Origin: Prorocentrum cordatum
Taxonomy: Eukaryota > Sar > Dinophyceae > Prorocentrales > Prorocentraceae
Direction: 5' to 3'
Assembly: GCA_963575745.1 (NCBI GenBank)
Contig: CAUYUJ010016349.1
Span: forward strand, 903,589-967,588
DNA: 64,000 nt
Shown: piece by piece, positions 1 to 11,997 of the stretch
Numbering within the stretch: the first letter of the stretch is position 1
Layout of the letters: each line of letters opens with the position of its first letter
The notes under the pieces: generated by a model
What the model saw: the letters and a program-made list of their open reading frames with translations, nothing else
Database searches by the model: none
What the model was told of the DNA's origin: nothing
Program-made: the position numbers and the translations under genes

Positions 1-52
1 CCGAAGCCAGCCCAGGAGGCCCCCAAGACGGCCTCAGGGAGGGCCTCGTTCG

Positions 53-1956
<1,904 letters not shown>

Positions 1957-2123
1957 CATACGGCCTTCTCCCCCCTACACAACCAGTTTCCTCGAAGGCC
2001 TTTCGAAATGCAGATTGACATGCGTGGACTGTGGTCCACTACTTCAGTGGAGCAATGAATTCGTCAAGGTCTGGGGCCGCTAGAACCTGAGCGTGCGCAA
2101 AGCGCGCGCGATGGTTCTAGTAC

Positions 2124-2127
<4 letters not shown>

Positions 2128-2158
<31 letters not shown>

Positions 2159-2400
2159 TGTCTGTGTCCTTGTAGGCACCCTTACACGTCTCAGCACACC
2201 AGTACATGCATGTGCATATACACACATACATACATGCATGCATGCATGCATGCATGCATGCATGCATGCATGCATACATACATACATACATACAGACATA
2301 CGTACCTGCATACATGCGTACATGCATGCGTACGTACAGACATACATACATACACACATGTACACATGTATATACATGTATATAGATATGCGTAGATATT
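2128..2400. repeat. (TA)n followed by CATG/CATA tetranucleotide arrays
   Basis: A TA dinucleotide run at 2,128-2,156 is followed from 2,218 by CATG then CATA tetranucleotides with CGTA interruptions. No gene is seen between 1,890 and 2,500. Confidence 0.9.
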
Positions 2401-2509
2401 TATATGTATGTCTATATCCCAGGGGGCGCGGGCGGCCAGGGCACCAGAGACCCTTTCCCCCTCTTCGCCTGCAGACCTCCCTTATCCTCCTTCTCCCTCC
2501 CCCCGCCAC

Positions 2510-2687
2510 TCCAGGGCGGGCAGCTTGTTTTCCAGAGCCGTCGCAGCAAGGTTCCCTCCGAGCACTTTCTGGGCCGTGGCCACTTGCTAAAAGGAAGGCG
2601 CTCGACGGCAGTTTCCGCATGCAGGATCAACGGCAACACATTGGAAACGTAATTCAGGACGGCCCATTCGTTCAATAAATATCCTTC
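2510..2687 (-). CDS. Exon-like piece, minus strand, unknown protein (downstream part)
   Basis: On the minus strand, just after an AG at 2,688-2,689 (acceptor-like, AG followed by G), the frame opens as EGYLLNEWAVLNYV and continues with ordinary amino-acid composition (NVLPLILHAETAVERLPF). This is unlike the repeat-derived frames around it. It joins in phase 0 to the piece at 3,011-3,117 if the intron is 2,688-3,010, giving ...LLRRWLSSQ then EGYLLNEW.... The 3' limit is uncertain; the open frame continues to a stop at about 2,412. I do not recognise the family. Confidence 0.5.
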
Positions 2688-2721
2688 CTGGCCGTTCTCA
2701 TCCTCCTTTTTCTCTTCCACC

Positions 2722-2805
2722 CTCTCCTCCTCCTCCTCCTCCTCCTCCTCCTCCTCCTCCTCCTCCTCCTCCTCCTCCTCCTCCTCCTCCTCCTCCTCCT
2801 CCTCC
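2722..2805. repeat. (TCC)n array inside a putative intron
   Basis: Pure TCC/CTC triplets of about 84 bases between the two minus-strand exon-like pieces. The poly-Glu reading on the minus strand is an artefact. Confidence 0.95.
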
Positions 2806-3010
2806 CCTTCTATCCCCCTCCTCGCCTCCATCCCCCTCCCCTCCACCCCTCTTCTCCCCTCCGTTTCCGCTCCCCCTTCAACGCTCATCCTCCCGTCCAC
2901 CCCCATCCCCTCCCTCCTCCCCTCCCAGTCCACGCTCGTCCTCTCCTCCCTCCCCCTTGGCCCCTCCCCTCCCCGCCTCCCGTCCCGCTCCAGCTCCCGG
3001 TCCCCGGCGC

Positions 3011-3117
3011 CTGCGAGGACAGCCACCGCCTGAGCAGGAGGTTCGCCCCGATCCTCTTCGCCAGGCCCAGCAGGCCGGCCACGTGGCCCTGCTCGCCCAC
3101 CTCGCCGTCTCTCGGGC
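3011..3117 (-). CDS. Exon-like piece, minus strand, unknown protein (upstream part)
   Basis: Minus-strand reading RDGEVGEQGHVAGLLGL, then AKRIGANLLLRRWLSSQ. It is bounded by an acceptor-like CCCGGCAG at its 5' side and by CTCGCAG followed by GC at its 3' side. A GC 5' splice site is known in dinoflagellates, and the phase (0) matches the next piece at 2,687. Amphipathic leucine-rich helix character is visible, but no family is recognised. Both splice sites are inference. Confidence 0.5.
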
Positions 3118-3167
3118 CTGCCGGGCGGGGCCGGGGGACTGGGAATGCAGGGGGATGAAGGAGGGGG

Positions 3168-3310
3168 AAGGGAGGAGGAGAAGTGAGGAGGAGGAGGAGG
3201 AGGAGGAGGAGGAGGAGGAGGACGAGGAGGACGAGGAGGAGAAGCGAGGAGGACGAGGAAAGGCGAGGCTGACGAGGAGGACGAGGAGGACTACGAGGAG
3301 GAGGGGGAGG
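3168..3310. repeat. (GGA)n purine array
   Basis: GGA/GAG triplets with GAC interruptions. Confidence 0.9.
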
Positions 3311-3359
3311 CGGAGGGAGGAAGAGAGAGAGAGAGGGGAGGGGGGGAAAGGAAGGGCCA

Positions 3360-3437
3360 TTATGCTGATGATGATGGTGATGGTGGTGGTGATGGTGATG
3401 GTGATTGCGGTTCTGATGGTGATGTTGATGGTGATTG

Positions 3438-3468
<31 letters not shown>

Positions 3469-3578
3469 GGTGATGATGATGGTGATGGTGACGAGGATGA
3501 TTGTGATGGTGGCGACGTTGACGACGACGACGATGATGATGATGGTAATGATGACGACGATGATGATGATGCTGATGC

Positions 3579-3643
<65 letters not shown>

Positions 3644-4123
3644 GGAAGGGCGACTATGCTGATGATGATGTTGGTGGTGATGGTGATGGTAATTGTGGTT
3701 GTGATGGTGATGGTGATGGTGATTGTGATGATGCTGATGATGATGATGACGACGATGATGATGGTGATGGTAATGGTGATGGTGATCGTGGTTGTGATGG
3801 TGATGATGATGGTGATGGTGATGGTGATTGTGACGATGATGGCTGTGATGTTGGTGATGTTGATGGTGATGATGGTGGTGCTGATGCTGACTGTGATGAT
3901 GATACTGCTGGTAATGATGGTGATGGTGATGAGGATGATGATAAGCATGATGCACGTGCTGAGGAAGACGATGCCGACGACTATGGTGCTGATTGATGAG
4001 GATACTGGGGATCCTGATCAATGGGGTAAGCACATTGAAGATTAGGATGATGAGTGTGATGATTATGATGCTGATGGTGAAGACGACGATCATGATGCTG
4101 ATTATGTTGCTGATGATGATGAC

Positions 4124-4157
<34 letters not shown>

Positions 4158-4265
4158 GTGGAGATGATGATGTTGCTGTTGATGGTGATGCTGACGGTGA
4201 TGTTGATGATGATGGTGATGATGCTGATGGTAATGATCATGATGATGATGATGGTGATGATGAGT
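3360..4265. repeat. (GAT/GGT)n triplet array, about 900 bp
   Basis: Long GATGAT with GGTGAT variation throughout. The long frames over it (poly-Met/Val, poly-His, poly-Ile) follow from the triplet period and are not genes. Confidence 0.95.
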
Positions 4266-4489
4266 ATGCTGAGGAGGAGGAGGTGGAGGAGGACGGGGAG
4301 GAGGAGAAACGGAGGACCTAACTAAAGTTCGAGGAGTCCGTTGGACGTGACTGCGCTACGCCTTTGCTCAGCGTGTTTCCAATTTTAGAGGTTCCTCGTT
4401 CATCGAGTTTGAGTTCCCTCGTGTCTGGACCTGGAAAGCTGGAAGAGTGTAGATTTCACAGGTACCCCCAAGAGTCCGCACCCAAAAGA

Positions 4490-5775
4490 CTTGACCAGAT
4501 TCCGGTGGGTAGGCAAGTTGGACGTTTGCTCCACATGGTACGTCTTAGGCCAGCAGCCGCATCTTCAAAGCTCTATTCCCCTTAGGTTGGTGGCTGCGTA
4601 TGGGTTTAGACCTGGTTGTACATGTCACGACATGATCTGCTGTGTCTGGCAGCGTATCTTCACAACGAGTCATTGGGGCAAACATCTTATTCTGGGCGGG
4701 TTGGACAGTTGAAAGCGCTTTCGACACCATGGATCGCGCTATGATGTCATCTGCATTTCAGCCCCGGAGGATGCATCTCATGCTGATCAAAGCATTGTTG
4801 CGGGAGGTGTCTGACATGAAGTGGAATAGCGCCCGACCTGGAGTTGATCTTTCCGAGCGTTTCGACTTAGAACGCAGATGATAGCAAGGAGGAAATGTGA
4901 CACCTGAGGAGTTCAACATTATGCTGGAGGGTGCGTTGGGGACGTTGGTCGCTGTGTGGTTACAATGAGGGTATGGCTACGCACTGGTCGAGGACGGAGA
5001 GCACCGGATTTTCCATTCGATCTGGGCGTATCACATGTTCCTCATGGCTTCTGGCATGGCTGAGTTTTCGCAAATGGTGCAGGACATCACGGACGCAACA
5101 AGGCAGATCGGATTATGCTGGAAAGCGTGTTCTTTCTAATGCATGGGGTAAAGCTTATTTCGAGGGAAGGCGTTGAACATGGAGCGGTCGCAGCAGATAA
5201 CACATACATGCCCCAACTCGTACAGCAATGTCCATCCTGGGAGTTATGGTGAGTTCTGAGGGTGATACCGCCACCACTGTTGAGCATAGGTTGGGTGTTT
5301 GAGCATCGGCTGGATGTTGCAGAGAAGACGTTTTGGAGCAACGCCCAGGCATTCAAGGGGCCAGGGAGCATCCTATCAAAGCTTAGCGCGTGGGCCAGGG
5401 GGCTGGCGGCGAGCGTGGCAATTGTCAAAACATGCGCTTGTGAAAGCGAAGCGCTTGGAATTCAACATGCGACGCCGCATTCCCCGATCACGGCGAACAC
5501 GTGACGGGGGGCATGGCCAACACAGGATCCGCAGCGCCCTCCTCTTGGAGCGCCACTTCCAGACCCTGAACACCCGACCACTGCACAGCTGCGTTTTGAG
5601 GGCAGTCCTCAAGAACGCATGGCGGGGGACGTCGTCGCCCTTGACAGCCCCGCCGGACTTCCTGGGCACGGCGAGCAGTTCCGCACGCGAGCGGGCAGCG
5701 AGACTAGGAGTCTTTGAGGCTACTCGGCAGCGAGTGGAAGCGGCGGAAATTAGGATTGAAGCACGATGGTTATGA
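4490..5775 (+). pseudogene. Decayed non-LTR (LINE-type) reverse transcriptase
   Basis: Ordered RT landmarks appear across shifting frames. YGFRPGC at 4,599-4,619 is a palm/finger motif. ILGGLD ends at 4,706 and holds the motif A catalytic Asp; one base later the frame shifts and continues as VESAFDTMDR. Then come a GGNVTPEEFN block (motif B region, about 4,890) and IWAYHMFLMA (about 5,026), at the motif C position where YADD/WAD is expected, so the catalytic Asp pair is lost. A thumb/C-terminal block FWSNAQAFKGPGSIL follows near 5,330 and an arginine-rich tail near 5,450. Several frameshifts and in-frame stops (for example the TGA ending the frame at 4,710) show it is dead. The upstream endonuclease is not seen; the (GAT)n array abuts. 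The family (non-LTR retrotransposon) is from motif order; the dinoflagellate clade is inference. Confidence 0.75.
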
Positions 5776-5983
5776 CCACCGTGTTGAATGGGAAGTCGTA
5801 TTCGTGAGCAGTTCCGGAACCGATTGGCGATAAATTCGAAGCAAGTTTGTGCAACACGGATGCAGAATGGAACCCCACATGTGTGAGTCACGGGATTTAT
5901 CCAGCTCCCTGCGGCAAACCCCGCCGCCGCGCCTGTGCAACAACAGAGCAGGAGGGAGTCTGAATGTAGGAGCGGCGCATTTC

Positions 5984-6142
5984 CGACGAGCGGTCTGAAT
6001 TGGGACGGGTCGTGAACCCGACCTCGTCTTCGTCCAAGCGGTAGGATGGTTGTCGAGTTCACGCCCCGCTGCAATTCAGCGGTTGGTCTGAATTGGGGAG
6101 GGTCGTGATCTCGACATCGTCTTCGTCCGCGCGGTAGGAGGA
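5984..6142. repeat. Two direct copies, about 60 bp, period about 95
   Basis: The segment starting GCGGTCTGAATTGGG and ending GCGGTAGGA occurs at 5,984-6,047 and again at 6,079-6,142 with few changes. Confidence 0.8.
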
Positions 6143-6215
6143 GGAGGAGGAGGAGGAGGAGGAGGAGGAGGAGGAGGAGGAGGAGGAGGAGGAGGAGGAG
6201 GAGGAGGAGGAGGAG
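6137..6215. repeat. (GGA)n array
   Basis: Uninterrupted GGA/GAG triplets. Confidence 0.95.
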
Positions 6216-6715
6216 GATGAGGTGTCTTGGGCCGTCTTAGAAACTCTTGGCCCGTCTGACGCCTTGGGAGGCCGTCTTGGGGGCCTTTCTTGGTCGTCTT
6301 GGTGCCGCCTTGGAGCGCTTCAGGGCCGTCTTGGGGCCATCTTGGAAGCCCCATTAGCGATCTTTGGGTTCTCTTGGGCCGACTTGGGGCCCTCTTGGGG
6401 ACCCCTTTGGTTGTCTTGGAGCTATCTTGGAAGCCTCTTGGAGGCCTCTTGGGCCGTCTTAGGCGGTCGGAAACACAAACAGGCGAGAATTTCGAACCCT
6501 TTTGAGAACCAAGGGAAAATCAATGATTTAGTTACCTTGGGATCTCCAGGAGGGCCTCTTGGAGCTCTCTTGGGCCGTCTTGGGGGCCTCTTGAGCTGTC
6601 TTGTGGCCGTCACGGGGCCTCTTGAGCCATCTTGGGCCGTCTTGTTGTCATCTTGGCTGCCTTGGACGCCATCTTGGTCGTCTGGAGGCCAGGAAGAGCA
6701 CCGGAGAGCAAATTC
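6216..6715. repeat. CTTGGGG-type degenerate minisatellite
   Basis: Opposite orientation of the family at 1-1,690: CTTGGGGCC and CTTGGAGG units. No gene is seen on to about 7,240. Confidence 0.8.
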
Positions 6716-6867
6716 AGGGGGTTGGGGGTTTTGGCAGGTGCGCGCTGTGAGGGGGGGGGGCGTAGATCTGTTGTGTTGAAAAACCTCCCAGCCAGCAGAT
6801 AGTCATTCTAGCACGCCCATTCCATGCAGACACGCTGCAGGCACGGTGGCGGTGCAGGCACGGTGGC

Positions 6868-7125
6868 AAGGGTGGAGGGCGGGCCGTTTCCGAAATGTGG
6901 TTCTCGCCCTAGCTAGCGACGCGCACCTTCGTCTTATAGTCGTGCAGCATCTTCAAGGATGGAGGGCGGGCCGTTTTGAACATGTGGTTCTCGCTTTACG
7001 CCACACGCATCATGTCTAATAGGATAGAGGGCTTGAAGGATAGAGGGCAGGCCGTTTTCAAAATGTGGCTCTCGCATTGGCGCCGCGCACGTTCGCCTTG
7101 AAAGCTTGCAACAGGTTCAAGGATT
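6868..7125. repeat. Three tandem copies of an 81-88 bp unit
   Basis: GGATGGAGGGCGGGCCG followed by a TGTGGCTCTCGC block recurs starting about 6,869, 6,957 and 7,038. Two further diverged copies lie at 16,833 and 16,915. Confidence 0.8.
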
Positions 7126-7620
7126 CGTATGGCTGAAGTCCTCGGAATGGTGTTCTGCCCAGGACTGGTGTTATGGCACGACTGAGGATTCTCTTCCAAT
7201 CATCAGGGCAGTTCCCGCAATGAGTAGGGACCGAGGACATTGGAGGGAGGCCGTGGTGCAACATCGTTGATGCGTCTTGGGTCTGCACTGGCCCTCCTCC
7301 TCCCTCTCCCGCGCCCTTTCCCTCACCTCATCCCTCTCCACGGCGACCCCCCCCCCCAGTCCCTCTTCCCTCCGCCCGGCCTCTCCCCCTCCGCCCAGCT
7401 TCCGACCCCGAGCCCGAGCCTCTCTCCCCCTCCCCCTGGGCACGGCCCCCCCCTGCCCATGGGCGCGCCCACCCGCTGCACGACACACCCCTCTCGAGGC
7501 GCGCCCCGCCCCCGCGCGAGCAGCAGCGGGATACGGCCGGCAGCCGGCCGCAACGACCGCCCCGCCCGCCCCGCGCCGCGCTGGACGCGCCAGGCGCGGG
7601 CGGGCGCGGGCGGGCGGCCC

Positions 7621-8140
7621 ATGGCGAGGCGGATCCGCCCGGGGGAGTCCGAGCCCGACGACTGGCCGCGCAGCCCGGAGGCCTTCCCGCGGGCGCCGCG
7701 CGCGGGCGCGGGGGCGCGGGCGGCCCACGGCGAGGCGGAGCCGCCGTGCGGCAGGGACAGCCAGGCGTCCCCGCCCGCGAGCAGCTCCGCCCCGTCGCGG
7801 CGGGCCACCGCGGGCTCCTCCGAGCCCTCGCCCCCGGGCACGCCCATGCCCGGGCGAGCGGCCGCGTCCTCCTCGTCGGGCTCCGCGGGCTCCGCGGAGA
7901 GGGGCCGGTCGACGAGCCGCTCCGAGCTCCCGTCGTCGTGCAGCGACTCCGCCGCCTCCTCGTGGGGCACGGGGGCCGAAGCGGTGGCGGCGAGCGCCGC
8001 GCCCGGCGGCGGGCGGGCGCGCCCGTGCCGCCTGCGGGAGCTGCCCGACGCCGTGCTGCAGGCGGTGCTGAGCGCGCTCGGCGGCGGAGCGCAGGGCGCA
8101 GGGGTGCTGCCCAGCTGCAGGCGCCGAGGCGCAAGAATGA
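7621..8140 (+). CDS. Putative F-box-like protein, first exon
   Basis: An open frame from ATG 7,621 (MARRIRPGESEPDDWP) runs about 170 residues. It is Ser/Pro/Gly-rich and probably disordered, then ends in CRLRELPDAVLQAVLSALGG (from 8,029). That matches the F-box pattern (hydrophobic, LPDEVLxxVLSxL, then a hydrophobic/Cys-Arg segment). F-box proteins recruit substrates to SCF ubiquitin ligases; only the motif is seen here. The frame is open upstream to 7,240, and ATG 7,270 (MRLGSALALLLPLP) is an alternative start, but that part overlaps C-rich low-complexity sequence. The coding-like sequence stops at a MITE-like element at 8,142. Whether the element is spliced out is unknown. Confidence 0.45.
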
Positions 8141-8141
8141 G

Positions 8142-8292
8142 GTCGGGCACGTCCCTCGACGGGAGGAACATTCGAACATAGTCAGGCAATAGTCTTGGGA
8201 CGATCTCCCGACCATGTTTGACTATGCTTGATGATTTGCTGACTATGTTTTGTCTCTCTCCCCAAATCCGCTTGTAGGGGGACATGCCCGAC
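8142..8292. mobile_element. MITE-like element, family M2, copy 1
   Basis: The ends are GTCGGGCACGTCCC and its approximate reverse complement GGGGGACATGCCCGAC. The same ends occur at 12,613-12,799 and 31,932-32,083. There is no coding capacity. Confidence 0.7.
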
Positions 8293-8555
8293 ATAACCGT
8301 CTATCCCGCCCAGAGCTCCGCCCAGAGTCCCTTGAGATCGGCGTTCCGCCCAGGTCCCCTGAGATCGAAGCTCCGCCCAGAGTTCTTGGATCGGCGCTGC
8401 CCCCCCCTTGGCGGCGCCTCCGGAGCTTCCCCTTGCGCGCCAGGAGTGGGCGCCCAGCGCCGATCCAAGCAACCCGCGCGGAGTTCGGAAGCGTGTGCCT
8501 CACCACGCCGCTGCGTCCTTCCGCCGAGGTGGTGCTTCTGCGCGTCGACGTGCAG

Positions 8556-8799
8556 CCCGGGCGCGTTCCGCGAGCCCGTGGGGGCGTGGCTGGCCGAGGC
8601 GTGCCGGCAGCTCGACGAGCAGCTGGGCAGGATGCAGGAGCCGCCCGGTGAGCTCGGCGCCGAGGACCTGCACCTGGGCCTGGAGCACGCCGAGGATCGC
8701 GGGGCACCAGGGCCCCGGGAGCACGCCAGGGCCTGGCGCGCGCAGGAGGGGCACCCTGCTCGTCGCTCCGGTGTCGCCCTGGTGCGATGCCGAGGATGA
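8556..8799 (+). CDS. Exon-like piece, unknown protein
   Basis: After a GTGCAG acceptor-like site (ending 8,555) the frame reads PGAFREPVGAWLAEACRQLD, then EQLGRMQEPPGELGAEDLHL and so on. It is acidic and helix-forming with no simple repeat beneath it. It either reads to TGA at 8,797-8,799 or is spliced at the GTGAGC at 8,648. It may belong with the F-box-like exon upstream. Confidence 0.4.
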
Positions 8800-8900
8800 C
8801 GGTCCACGCCGCTCGCTCCTCGCCCCGACCGCGTGCCCGCGCAGATATGACCTTGCGGCTGCGGAGCGGCCGCGAGCGAATTGTCGGTGCGTCGGCTGCC

Positions 8901-8957
8901 GGTTTCCCAGAAGGGTACAGCTGTTGCGTCGCAACAGCTGTACCCTTCTGGAAAACC
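8901..8957. repeat. Near-perfect hairpin, 27-base arms
   Basis: Left arm 8,901-8,927 and right arm 8,931-8,957 differ at one position; the loop is GTC. The core is AAGGGTACAGCTGTTGC. Confidence 0.95.
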
Positions 8958-9083
8958 AGCCTTTTTGAGCGGCCTTTTGTTGTCTCAGCGGCGGTTTGGT
9001 TGCCCCCCCCGCTTCCGCCACCCCCAAGTGGAGCTGCACGATGCGATAATGATTTCTTTCACGGCAGCGAGATCTATACCTAC

Positions 9084-9130
9084 CCACTGCCCCAGGCCTG
9101 GCCCATCCTGGGCCAGGCCTGGGGCAGTGG
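9084..9130. repeat. Perfect hairpin, 22-base arms
   Basis: CCACTGCCCCAGGCCTGG... pairs with its exact reverse complement across a 3-base TCC loop. Confidence 0.95.
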
Positions 9131-9332
9131 CTGCGTACGGTTTGTTCGTGCCGTGTCGACCGGCGGCGACCCCGCCAGCGGCGTTCAATTTTGAACGCCG
9201 CGGGCAACCCAGAATCGTTGAACGTGGAACGATTTGTACGTTTCGGACATGGCCGATCGTTCAAGGTTGAACGGTCCCCGCGGTGTCAGAAACCAACACC
9301 GAAGTCGGCACGGCACGAACCTGACGCATAGA
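9131..9332. repeat. Larger inverted repeat enclosing smaller palindromes
   Basis: GGTTTGTTCGTGCCGTGTCG near 9,139 pairs with CGGCACGGCACGAACC near 9,306. Inside are GCGGCGTTCAA/TTGAACGCCGC at about 9,179-9,203 and GTTGAACG-type arms at 9,218-9,280. Confidence 0.75.
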
Positions 9333-9632
9333 GCACGTCGCCCTACCCCAGGCTCCCAACCAAACGTTGGCAACTCAGAACAAGAGGGGGGATTCGGGGA
9401 CGCACCCCCAGGGAGTTGGTCGGACGCACCCCTGTTGATTGTGTAGGTTGGACCGCAAATTTGGAGTCCAACTCGGAGATCCTACAAAGTCTGGGATTGG
9501 GGTCGTCGTACCCCCCGCTTTCAGGGATCGGGAGGGAGAAGGGTATCAGCGACACGCTCGGTGAGGGAGGCTTCGGGCTACGTTAGACAGCGCCGCCAGG
9601 CAGTCCCAGCTGGCCTTGATCAACGGGCCCCC

Positions 9633-9669
<37 letters not shown>

Positions 9670-10312
9670 AACAAGAGACGATGGGGAGGGAGAAGGATGG
9701 AGGGAAGAGGGAGAGACGAGGGGAAGCGACGAGGGGGAGGGAGAAGGGTGGAGCGGTCCGCCAGAGCGGTCCGGGGCGATCTCAACACCTCCTGCGGCGC
9801 CCCTGGGGCGCCGCCCCGGGCCACGTTTTGGGGAGCCTGTCGAGGCCAGTTTGGACTACTCGAGGGGCCTGTTGAGGCCAGTTGTGGCTGGGGAGGGGAG
9901 GGGGGTGGGGGAGGAGGAGGAGGAGGAGGAGGAGGAGGAGGAGGAGGAGGAGGAGGAGGAGGAGGAGGAGGACGAGGAGGAGGAGGAGGAGGAGGAGGAG
10001 GAGGAGAAGGAGGAGGACCCCATCTGGGAGCTGTTTGTTCGCAGCCCGATAAGCCTTACCACGCACGCTGCCGTTAGTAGCCCGTCCGCGTGCTACTCCT
10101 TCGCTTTCTGTCCGGGGGCCTGGTGCTTCTTCTCGGCGGCGCGCCCGGGGGGGCAGTGAGAGTGAGAAGGCCTTCTCAGAAGGCGGCGGGGCTTCTCAGA
10201 AGCCCCCGCGCCTTCTGCGGAATGCTCCGTGCCTTCAGGGCAGGCGTGGGAAACTTCTCTCCTCGGAAGGCCCGATGCCTTCCCAGCCTCCTGATAAGGC
10301 CCGCCCCTTCTT
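9333..10312. other. Non-coding stretch with triplet arrays
   Basis: It contains (GAC)n at 9,633-9,670, (GGA)n at 9,910-10,013 and two short adjacent palindromes around CTTCTCAGAAG at 10,170-10,205. I see no supportable gene. Confidence 0.7.
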
Positions 10313-10400
10313 CCCTGACCTTCCAGGAGGGCTAAGGGATAGCACCAGGACCTTGGCGTCCGAATTCCTGTCGGTCTACAGGTCTGCAGGGCTATTGCTA
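10313..10400 (+). repeat. Dispersed repeat shared with 41,707-41,800
   Basis: Both loci share CCCTGACCTTCCAGGAG followed about 30 bases later by TTGGCGT and CCTGTCG, in the same order and orientation. Confidence 0.65.
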
Positions 10401-10495
10401 AGGCCTTACGGCCAGTGCCGCCGACCCTGGATGCCTCGACCCTCGAGGGTGACGGGATGCGTGATAAGACGTCGGAGGTAGATGAAGACGTGGCG

Positions 10496-10550
10496 GAGGA
10501 GGAAGCGGAGGAGGAGGAGGAGGAGGAGGAGGAGGAGGAGGAGGAGGAAG
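10496..10550. repeat. (GGA)n array
   Basis: GAGGAGGAG run; the poly-Glu frame is an artefact. Confidence 0.95.
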
Positions 10551-10654
10551 GAAGAGGGTCTGGAGGGCTATGTTTGTTGGCGCCGTGGAAGGCCAGGGTC
10601 GCTTCCCCCCGGGCGCGCCGCGACCTTCGACAGCAGTGGCACGCTGATGCTGTA

Positions 10655-11290
10655 GGCCTCCCAGATGGGGTCCTCCCCTCCTACTCCTCCTCCTCCTCCT
10701 TTCCTCCTCTCCTCCTCCTCCCCTCCTCCTCCTCCTCCTCCTCTCCTCCTCCTCCTCCTCCTCCTTCCTCCTCCTCCTCCTCCTCCTCCTCCTCCACCCA
10801 CCCCCTCCCCTCCCCTCGCGCCCTCCCCCTCACTCCCATTCTGATCCTCGTCCCAGCTTCGGTCGTCCTCTGCTCCTGTTCTCCTGCTCCTCCTCATCGC
10901 TAGGCCTCCCACCCCCCCCCCCCAAGAAAAAAAATGGGGTCGGAGTAGATGGGCTCGGGAGGATCTGCCGCACCGCCATGCATCGGCGATGGCCTAGCGA
11001 TGCCGCATCGCCGATGCATCGGCGGTGCGGCTCGATCCTCCGAGCCCATCTACTCCGACCTCCATTTGGGAGGCCTAGAGATGAGGAGGAGCAGGAGGAA
11101 CAGGAGCAGAGGACGACGAAGGCCGGGACGAGGATCAGAAGGGGATTGGAGGGGGAGGGGAGGGGAGGGGAGGGGGGTGGGGGAGGAGGAGGAGGAGGAG
11201 GAGGCAGGAGGAGGAGGAGGAGGAGGAGGAGGAGGAGGAGGAGAAGGAGGAGGAGGAGGCCTCTGGAGGCCTCATCCAGGAGGCCTCCAG
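10655..11290. repeat. Giant imperfect palindrome, arms of about 300 bp
   Basis: The centre is near 10,996. Inner arms (10,907-10,992 and 11,000-11,078) carry GGTCGGAGTAGATGGGCTCG and its complement, plus GCATCGGCGATG. Outer arms mirror CTGCTCCTCCTCATC against GATGAGGAGGAGCAG, and CTCCTC arrays (10,680-10,800) against GGAGGA arrays (11,180-11,262). The outermost motif is GGCCTCCAGATG-like. Related single or partial copies are at 11,998-12,238 and 27,960-28,205. Confidence 0.8.
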
Positions 11291-11540
11291 ATGTGCTCCC
11301 CACGGCGGCGTGCCACCTGCTGCTGCGTGGGCGGCTCCCCGCGAGGAGGAGCTCCGGCTCACGGAGCTCTCGGCCTCCTTTCCGCGGGGCGTGACGTTGG
11401 TGCTCCTCCGGCACACCAAGAGCCTGGGGCTGCTCTTCCGGTGGATCACGGCCCAGTCCCCGGGACGCCCCCCCGACACCGCCAGGTCCGCGGGCGAGAA
11501 GCCCAGACCTCCTCGCGCTGCCAAGAACAAAAAAAGATAA
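11291..11540 (+). CDS. Exon-like piece, unknown protein
   Basis: It follows a GCCTCCAG acceptor-like site at the edge of the giant palindrome. The frame reads APREEELRLTELSASFPRG, then VTLVLLRHTKSLGLLFRWIT, with a basic tail ending KNKKR and TAA at 11,538-11,540. Composition is ordinary and frame-specific. The family is unknown; it may share a gene with the pieces at 7.6-8.8 and 12.5 kb. Confidence 0.45.
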
Positions 11541-11710
11541 CGACGCGAGGTGTTTCGCTATTTTCGACCTCCAGGGGCCCTCACCGGGCCTCGGGACCGT
11601 CAAAAAACGACTCAGGACGAAAAACAGGTCCCGGGGAAGGGGTCCAGACCTCTGGGGGTCGACGCTGCGACAAAAATCACGACGTTGGGGGTCTGGGGAA
11701 GCACATCCGT
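11541..11710 (+). repeat. Dispersed repeat family R3, plus-orientation copy
   Basis: GGGCCTCGGGACCGTCAA, then CAGGACGAAAAAC, then CTGGGGGTCGACGCTG. Relatives are at 12,806-12,890 and 13,025-13,195 (opposite strand) and 32,105-32,215 (same strand). No gene is seen from 11,711 to 11,990. Confidence 0.75.
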
Positions 11711-11997
11711 ATCCGCGGCCTCGCGGGCCGGGCCCCTGGGCCGCGACCGCGACCCCCGGCGGATGGCCCTTGTCGAATTTTCTCCAGGCGACCGCGTGTC
11801 CGCGGGATCGCGCCCCGGAAGTCCAGACCGCGAAGGCGCGGATACGGACCCAGAGATCCGATGTCATGAGTTGTTCGATACGGGCTCCCAGGAAGCTCAC
11901 AGTCCCATCCGGTTTCTCATCCAGGGCCCAGCGAGGGCCCCTATAGAGGCCGACGACCGCGAAACAACCATCTTGATTTTTTCAATACGTTGATCTA

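Noticed and set aside
2885-4240. 451-codon minus-strand frame rich in His and Ile
   Set aside because: It is the (GAT)n and (GGA)n arrays read as codons; there is no non-repeat core beyond the exon-like piece at 3,011-3,117.
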